This document shows, in pieces, positions 9,483 through 12,793 of a DNA stretch of 12,793 nucleotides; positions within the stretch are counted from its first letter, which is position 1, and every line of letters starts with the position of its first letter. The DNA is taken from NCBI GenBank assembly GCA_905200315.1, contig CAJKKA010000043.1, positions 1 to 12,793 of the forward strand, read 5' to 3'. Below the pieces are notes generated by a model, which was not told where the DNA came from, did no database searches, and saw only the letters and a list, made by a program, of their open reading frames with translations. The position numbers were made by a program, and so were the translations under genes. Source of the DNA: an uncultured Clostridium sp. Lineage in GTDB: Bacteria > Bacillota_A > Clostridia > TANB77 > CAG-508.

Positions 9483-10487
9483 TTATCTAATTTGCTCTTC
9501 TGGTATTTCTACTATATTTCCTGTTTCTTTTATGGTAATTGGTGTATCTATTAAATCTTTTGCTTGTATTTCTTTAACGAAGTTCTTTTTACCCTCTATT
9601 TTTAATAAGCTTTCTTTTAATTCTTTTTCTACTTGTTCATTTCCTATTAATGTTTTTGAAAGATTTCTAGCTTCTTCATATGTATATACATCTTCTTTAA
9701 ATAAATTTACTAAAACTTCTTTTTTTCTTCTTTCTACTGCTTTTGTTCCTTTAAAACTTTCAAAAGATTTTTGTAATAATAATTTTTTACCATCTTTATC
9801 AAATACAGCATAATCCCTTGTTAATTCTCCCTTTTTTATTTTATTTTCTTTTAAAATTTTTTCTTCCTTAAGTATTTTTTCTACAACTTTTATTTTTGAC
9901 ATATCTAATTGCATACATCCTAACAATTCCCTCATATGAAGTAGAGTTCCACAATTAATATAATTTAGTACTATTTTATTTGTTATTATATTTATTTTCT
10001 CATTTTCAATTTCAGAATTTGTTCCTTCCACAGAATTTGTTTGTTTCTTATTTTTGCTTTCTTTTTTGTTTAAATTTTTATCTTTTATTGTATCTAATAA
10101 CTCAGCAACTTCTATATCTGATAAATGTAAATAAAATCTTTTAATTTCGGAAAATCGTTTTTGTGGATTATCTATTCCATTTATTGTTGTATATAATATA
10201 TTTCTATCTACATTATCTAAATATTCTATCTTTTTTTCAAGAATTTTTAAAATGTCATCATCTTTTAGTGTAGGAATTATTGATTTTAAAATTTCCTTAT
10301 CATCTATTTTATGTATAGCATTTTGTAATGCTTGTGCTCTTTTTCCTTTATCTTGTATACTCAATATAATATTTTCAAGATTCTCATCTTTATTAAAGTC
10401 ATTTATACTTTCTACCTTTTCAACGTCTTTTGAATTTAAAATTTTTTTTATTTCTCTTTTTACTTTCCATTTTCTAATTATACCCAT
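9483..10487 (-). CDS. Uncharacterised Lys/Glu-rich helical protein
   Basis: I do not recognise this 334-residue protein. It has no signal peptide and no membrane segment, so it is probably cytoplasmic. The N-terminal 140 residues look fully helical, with repeating short helices (KEILKSIIPTLKDDDILKILEKK, reminiscent of HEAT-like packing but not assignable). A Lys/Asn/Glu-rich linker lies near 140-160. The C-terminal half contains NYINCGTLLHMRELLGCMQ, DYAVFDKDGKKLLLQKSFESFKG and a helical end. ATG 10487 is preferred because AGAGGTG lies 6 bases upstream. A GTG at 10496 is inside that ribosome site. The gene has its own promoter (10511-10539) and sits between two hairpins, so it is probably monocistronic. 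Confidence 0.85.
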   Translation of the reverse strand: MGIIRKWKVKREIKKILNSKDVEKVESINDFNKDENLENIILSIQDKGKRAQALQNAIHKIDDKEILKSIIPTLKDDDILKILEKKIEYLDNVDRNILYTTINGIDNPQKRFSEIKRFYLHLSDIEVAELLDTIKDKNLNKKESKNKKQTNSVEGTNSEIENEKINIITNKIVLNYINCGTLLHMRELLGCMQLDMSKIKVVEKILKEEKILKENKIKKGELTRDYAVFDKDGKKLLLQKSFESFKGTKAVERRKKEVLVNLFKEDVYTYEEARNLSKTLIGNEQVEKELKESLLKIEGKKNFVKEIQAKDLIDTPITIKETGNIVEIPEEQIR

Positions 10488-10510
10488 TTTTTTCACCTCT
10501 TCAATATAAT

Positions 10511-10539
10511 ATTATACAATATTTAAATTGACAATGCAA
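10511..10539 (-). promoter_or_regulatory. Sigma-A-like promoter of the 9483-10487 gene
   Basis: TTGCAT (10534-10539) and a perfect TATAAT (10511-10516) are separated by 17 bases on the minus strand. The predicted start near 10504 leaves a short leader of about 17 bases carrying the AGAGGTG ribosome site. Confidence 0.7.
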
Positions 10540-10542
10540 TAT

Positions 10543-10572
10543 AAAATAGATGACTAATGTGTCATCTATTTT
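10543..10572 (-). terminator. Hairpin terminator after the M23 gene
   Basis: Perfect 12-base arms (10543-10554 and 10561-10572) enclose a 6-base loop. The upstream arm overlaps the stop codon of the M23 gene. The T run on the minus strand is short (TTTTATATTG), so efficiency is uncertain. Confidence 0.65.
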
Positions 10573-11590
10573 ACTTATTGTATATATATTTTTGTGGATT
10601 TACAGGATTTCCATTTATACGTATTTCAAAATGTAAATGTGGTCCCGTTGAATTTCCTGTTGAACCTACTGCTGCGATTATATCTCCAGCTTTTACCTCT
10701 TGACCTGCTTTTGCATATATCTTGCTACAATGTGCATACCAAGTTTCTACTCCATTTTTATGTTCAACTTTTACTAAATTTCCATATGAACCTTTGTTAG
10801 ATGCAAATACAACTTTTCCATCACTACATACTTTAATGTCTGTGCCTTTAGCTGTAGCTATATCTAAACCAGTATGTGCTCCACTTCTAATTCTACTTAC
10901 TTCTGCATATCTTGAAGTTATACTACCTGTAACAGGTTTTTCTGCAATTATAACATCATTAACAATGGCCAAAGCATTTTTCTTTTCTTCTTCTTCAATT
11001 TTTTCTTTTTCTTCTTGTTCTTGCTTTTGTATTTGTATCGTAGCTATTTCACTAACAGCTTTTACTGCATCATCTGTTTCTACAGTTTCCATTGCTTCTT
11101 GAGCATAAATTTGCTTTACGTTTACATCTACTTTTTTATTTTCATTATTGTATTGTTCATTTATTGCTTTTACTGTGCTTTCGGCTTCGTTTTCTGTTTT
11201 TACATATGTTTTTATGTCATTATCAATAGTAATGCCATATGCAGTATATGTTGTAACAGAATTTTCTTTTATGGTTTCTAAAGCTTCCTTTTCATTAGTT
11301 TTTGTACTATTATCTACAAGTTCTAATTCATAGTCTGGTTGAGAATCTAATGTAATAAATGCTACTTGTTCATTTTCTTTAGTATTTACATATTCTGTAA
11401 CTTTACTATTAAATTCATTTTTATTTTTTACGTATCCAATTTGAATACCACTAATTTCAACTTTATATAAAGGTTTGTACTTAATTAAGATTATACCTAC
11501 AATAAGAATTAAAGCTACTGCTATTGTTTTTGTTATTTTTAAAATTTCTTTTGTGCAGTGTTTTATTCTTGTTTTTAAAATATAATTCAC
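10571..11590 (-). CDS. Membrane-anchored M23 metallopeptidase
   Basis: This 339-residue protein is predicted to be a cell-wall endopeptidase held by one N-terminal membrane anchor (residues about 19-37) with the rest outside. After the anchor comes YKVEISGIQIGYVKNKNEF, a stalk opening typical of clostridial anchored M23 proteins. A region rich in Glu, Thr and Lys follows, then a charged coiled segment (QKQEQEEKEKIEEEEKK, 188-204). The M23 domain spans about 215-335 with all zinc and catalytic residues: H239 and D243 in HTGLD, H287 in YAHC, H318 and H320 in HLHFEIRING. The GTG start at 11590 lies only a base or two from AAGGAG. No better conventional start exists in frame, so the exact start is uncertain. 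It has its own near-consensus promoter. A role in growth or sporulation (a SpoIIQ-like role is possible) cannot be decided from sequence. Confidence 0.92.
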   Translation of the reverse strand: MNYILKTRIKHCTKEILKITKTIAVALILIVGIILIKYKPLYKVEISGIQIGYVKNKNEFNSKVTEYVNTKENEQVAFITLDSQPDYELELVDNSTKTNEKEALETIKENSVTTYTAYGITIDNDIKTYVKTENEAESTVKAINEQYNNENKKVDVNVKQIYAQEAMETVETDDAVKAVSEIATIQIQKQEQEEKEKIEEEEKKNALAIVNDVIIAEKPVTGSITSRYAEVSRIRSGAHTGLDIATAKGTDIKVCSDGKVVFASNKGSYGNLVKVEHKNGVETWYAHCSKIYAKAGQEVKAGDIIAAVGSTGNSTGPHLHFEIRINGNPVNPQKYIYNK

Positions 11591-11627
11591 TCTCCTTTTA
11601 CTGTATTTTTATGCACAGCTAAATTTT

Positions 11628-11656
11628 ATTATACTACATATTATCTTCTTTTTCAA
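11628..11656 (-). promoter_or_regulatory. Near-consensus sigma-A promoter of the M23 gene
   Basis: TTGAAA (11651-11656) and a perfect TATAAT (11628-11633) are separated by exactly 17 bases on the minus strand. The start would be near 11621, giving a leader of about 30 bases. Confidence 0.75.
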
Positions 11657-11663
11657 ATTATGT

Positions 11664-11704
11664 ATACAAAAAAACTTGTAAATTATCAAAAATTTGCAAG
11701 TTTT
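11664..11704 (-). terminator. Rho-independent terminator after the TSCPD gene
   Basis: Arms 11671-11684 and 11691-11704 (14 bases, one mismatch) enclose a 6-base loop. On the minus strand the stem runs directly into seven T residues before GTATAC. It separates the TSCPD gene from the M23 gene promoter. Confidence 0.8.
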
Positions 11705-11749
11705 AATCTTAATTATTTCATTTTATAGATACATTACCTTTATTTTCCT

Positions 11750-12007
11750 CTATTTCTCTCTTTTTTTCTTATATTCTTCTAGTGCAATTGCAAGTTGGTC
11801 CGGGCATGATGTTCCTTTATAGCCACACTGTATTCCCTTTAATTTTTTTATTATTTCATCAATTGTTAATCCTTCAATTAATTTTGCAATACCAATAGTA
11901 TTACCTGGACATCCACGTACAATTTTTACACTTTTTACAATATTCCCTTCAATTTCAAACACCATTTTCTGTGAACATACCCCTTGTGGTTCATATATAT
12001 ATTCCAT
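11750..12007 (-). CDS. TSCPD-domain protein (TIGR03905-like)
   Basis: This small 85-residue cytoplasmic protein has the TSCPD signature GTSCPDQLAIALEEY near its C-terminus. Its four cysteines lie in GVCSQK, RGCPGN, IQCGY and TSCPD, a pattern that suggests metal binding. The domain is also found at the C-terminus of some ribonucleotide reductases, but the function of the stand-alone family is unknown. ATG 12007 is chosen because GAGGAGG lies 8 bases upstream and the protein then begins MEYIYEPQGVCSQK as expected for the family. A longer frame reaching 12061 would run through a palindromic element and lacks a ribosome site. A strong terminator follows the gene. Confidence 0.9.
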   Translation of the reverse strand: MEYIYEPQGVCSQKMVFEIEGNIVKSVKIVRGCPGNTIGIAKLIEGLTIDEIIKKLKGIQCGYKGTSCPDQLAIALEEYKKKREK

Positions 12008-12050
12008 TTTATTTTCCTCCTCGTATAAATCATTTTCCGTATATATTGTG

Positions 12051-12078
12051 CGGGCGGACATGGGCGTCCGCTCCTACA
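12051..12078 (-). repeat. GC-rich palindromic REP-like element 2
   Basis: Arms GCGGAC (12054-12059) and GTCCGC (12066-12071) form a GC-rich hairpin in the presumed leader of the TSCPD gene, about 45 bases before its ATG. On the minus strand it starts TGTAGGAG and its palindrome ends CCGCCCG. Head and tail match the element at 6684-6713 although the stem bases differ. Confidence 0.6.
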
Positions 12079-12110
12079 TTGAATATAATATTTATTTATA
12101 GTTTGTTTTA

Positions 12111-12138
12111 TTTATAATAATTACATCAATTTGGACAA
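12111..12138 (-). promoter_or_regulatory. Possible promoter of the TSCPD gene
   Basis: TTGTCC (12133-12138) and TATAAA (12111-12116) are separated by 16 bases on the minus strand. The -35 box abuts the spoVG terminator. The surrounding sequence is very AT-rich, so a chance match is possible. Confidence 0.4.
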
Positions 12139-12162
12139 AAAAATGACCCTAAGGTCATTTTT
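12137..12162 (-). terminator. Rho-independent terminator after spoVG
   Basis: Perfect 10-base arms (12139-12148 and 12153-12162) enclose a 4-base loop. On the minus strand the stem ends in a run of T residues. It lies about 14 bases after the spoVG stop. Confidence 0.88.
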
Positions 12163-12175
12163 GTTTTTTCATTTA

Positions 12176-12442
12176 TTATTCTGCTGATTCTTCTTCTGGA
12201 GCGTTGTAAGCTTCTAATATAGCAGCTTGTATTTTCTCTCTAGTTTCAGCATTGATTGGATGAGCTATATCTTTGAATTCTCCGTTTGGAGTTTTTTTGC
12301 TTGGCATAGCAATAAATAACCCATCTTTTTCGATAACTTTGATATCGTGTACTACGAATTCGTTATCGAATGTTACAGAAGCAACAGCTTTCATTCTGTT
12401 TTCTGAATTAACTTTTCTTAAACGTACATCTGTTATTTGCAT
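12176..12442 (-). CDS. spoVG: Septation/sporulation regulator SpoVG
   Basis: This 88-residue protein is a clear SpoVG. It shows [59 protein letters not shown] and a short acidic C-terminal tail. SpoVG is a small nucleic-acid-binding regulator that affects asymmetric septation, sporulation and, in pathogens, virulence gene expression. ATG 12442 gives the canonical start and has AAGGCGG 8 bases upstream. An in-frame GTG at 12451 lies directly against that ribosome site and is unlikely. The gene appears monocistronic, with a sigma-H-like promoter upstream and a strong terminator downstream. Confidence 0.97.
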   Translation of the reverse strand: MQITDVRLRKVNSENRMKAVASVTFDNEFVVHDIKVIEKDGLFIAMPSKKTPNGEFKDIAHPINAETREKIQAAILEAYNAPEEESAE

Positions 12443-12498
12443 TTTGTGCACCGCCTTCCAATGTTTATTATTTGTACACTTTTCTTATGTACATTAAT

Positions 12499-12526
12499 AT
12501 TATTCGGCAAAAAATTATTTTTTCCT
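12499..12526 (-). promoter_or_regulatory. Sigma-H-like promoter of spoVG
   Basis: On the minus strand AGG (12524-12526, within GAAGGAAAA) is followed after 18 bases by GAATAAT (12499-12505). The elements and the 18-base distance match the sigma-H promoter of Bacillus subtilis spoVG (AGG, 18 bases, GAAT) as I recall it. The start would lie about 50 bases before the spoVG ATG. Confidence 0.6.
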
Positions 12527-12566
12527 TCTTATTTTTTATAAATATATTAAAAAATTTAATTATTTT

Positions 12567-12793
12567 TTATTCCCCGGCTGTATATTTCATTGCCCAGTAA
12601 CCACTTAATTGTTTTTCATCGAATGTGAATGCTTCTGGTATCTGATAGCCATTGCTTGTGTCTGTGCTTGTATCTTTTAAAAATCTTACTTCTGTTCTCG
12701 CTGTTGCTGGTTGTGCTTGTTGGCTACTTGTTATTTTAAATTCGTATCTTGGTATCCATGTGTAGTAGGTTTCTTTTCCATTTGCTTTTACTA
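12567..12793 (-). CDS. C-terminal fragment of a surface-type protein (5' part outside window)
   Basis: About 75 C-terminal residues are visible, with the frame open to the right edge and a TAA stop at 12567. The visible sequence includes YYTWIPRYEFKI, TARTEVRFLKDTSTDT, NGYQIPEAFTFDEKQLSGYW and a terminal AMKYTAGE. The pattern WIPRYEF, then RF, then GYQIPEAFTF, then L-GYW-KY is one I associate with large secreted or pilin-like proteins of gut Clostridia. No function is known to me. Whether it carries a pilin-like N-terminus cannot be seen. It is oriented like the other genes and ends 125 bases before the spoVG start codon, with no convincing terminator between. Confidence 0.8.
   Translation of the reverse strand, partial: VKANGKETYYTWIPRYEFKITSSQQAQPATARTEVRFLKDTSTDTSNGYQIPEAFTFDEKQLSGYWAMKYTAGE

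Noticed and set aside
12008..12061. N-terminal extension of the TSCPD protein from ATG 12061
   Set aside because: The extension crosses the palindromic element and has no ribosome site, while GAGGAGG is ideally placed before ATG 12007.

Overview
This is a strongly AT-rich window from a low-GC, endospore-type Firmicute, most likely a member of the Clostridia. The evidence is the pair ytfI (DUF2953) and ytfJ/gerW, spoVG with a sigma-H-like promoter, a fermentative AdhE, AT-rich codon use and strong AGGAGG-type ribosome sites. Every gene I can support lies on the minus strand, so transcription runs from high to low coordinates. No gap between genes exceeds about 170 bases.

Right to left: 12567-12793 is the C-terminal end of a surface-type protein cut by the window edge. 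Next come spoVG (12176-12442) and a small TSCPD-domain protein (11750-12007). A membrane-anchored M23 endopeptidase (10571-11590) and an unrecognised 334-residue protein (9483-10487) follow. adhE (6744-9347) is next, behind a near-consensus sigma-A promoter.

Downstream of adhE is a compact run with no terminator visible until 3233-3262. It holds a pilin-like surface protein with two internal repeats, a membrane-anchored polysaccharide deacetylase, ytfI and ytfJ. The left end holds a second operon with its own promoter: ftsE, ftsX, a secreted coiled-coil M23 hydrolase and a second M23-type paralogue cut by the window edge. This matches the known arrangement in which the FtsEX ABC complex controls a coiled-coil peptidoglycan hydrolase or activator (PcsB, CwlO, EnvC).

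The standout observation is at the start of the pilin-like gene. A well-placed ribosome site and ATG (6649) lead into a perfect 16-unit AG dinucleotide tract (minus strand). As written, this tract puts the ATG out of frame with the long downstream reading frame, which has no conventional start of its own before or within its membrane segment. Gaining one AG unit, or losing two, would join them into one 458-459-residue class protein. This is the architecture of a phase-variable (contingency) surface gene caught in the OFF state, and its operon partner would modify cell-wall or surface polysaccharide.

Other structure includes GC-rich palindromic REP-like elements at 6684-6713 and 12051-12078, a different GC-rich hairpin at 9449-9472, several clear promoters and terminators, and a 127-bp near-identical direct repeat inside the pilin-like gene.
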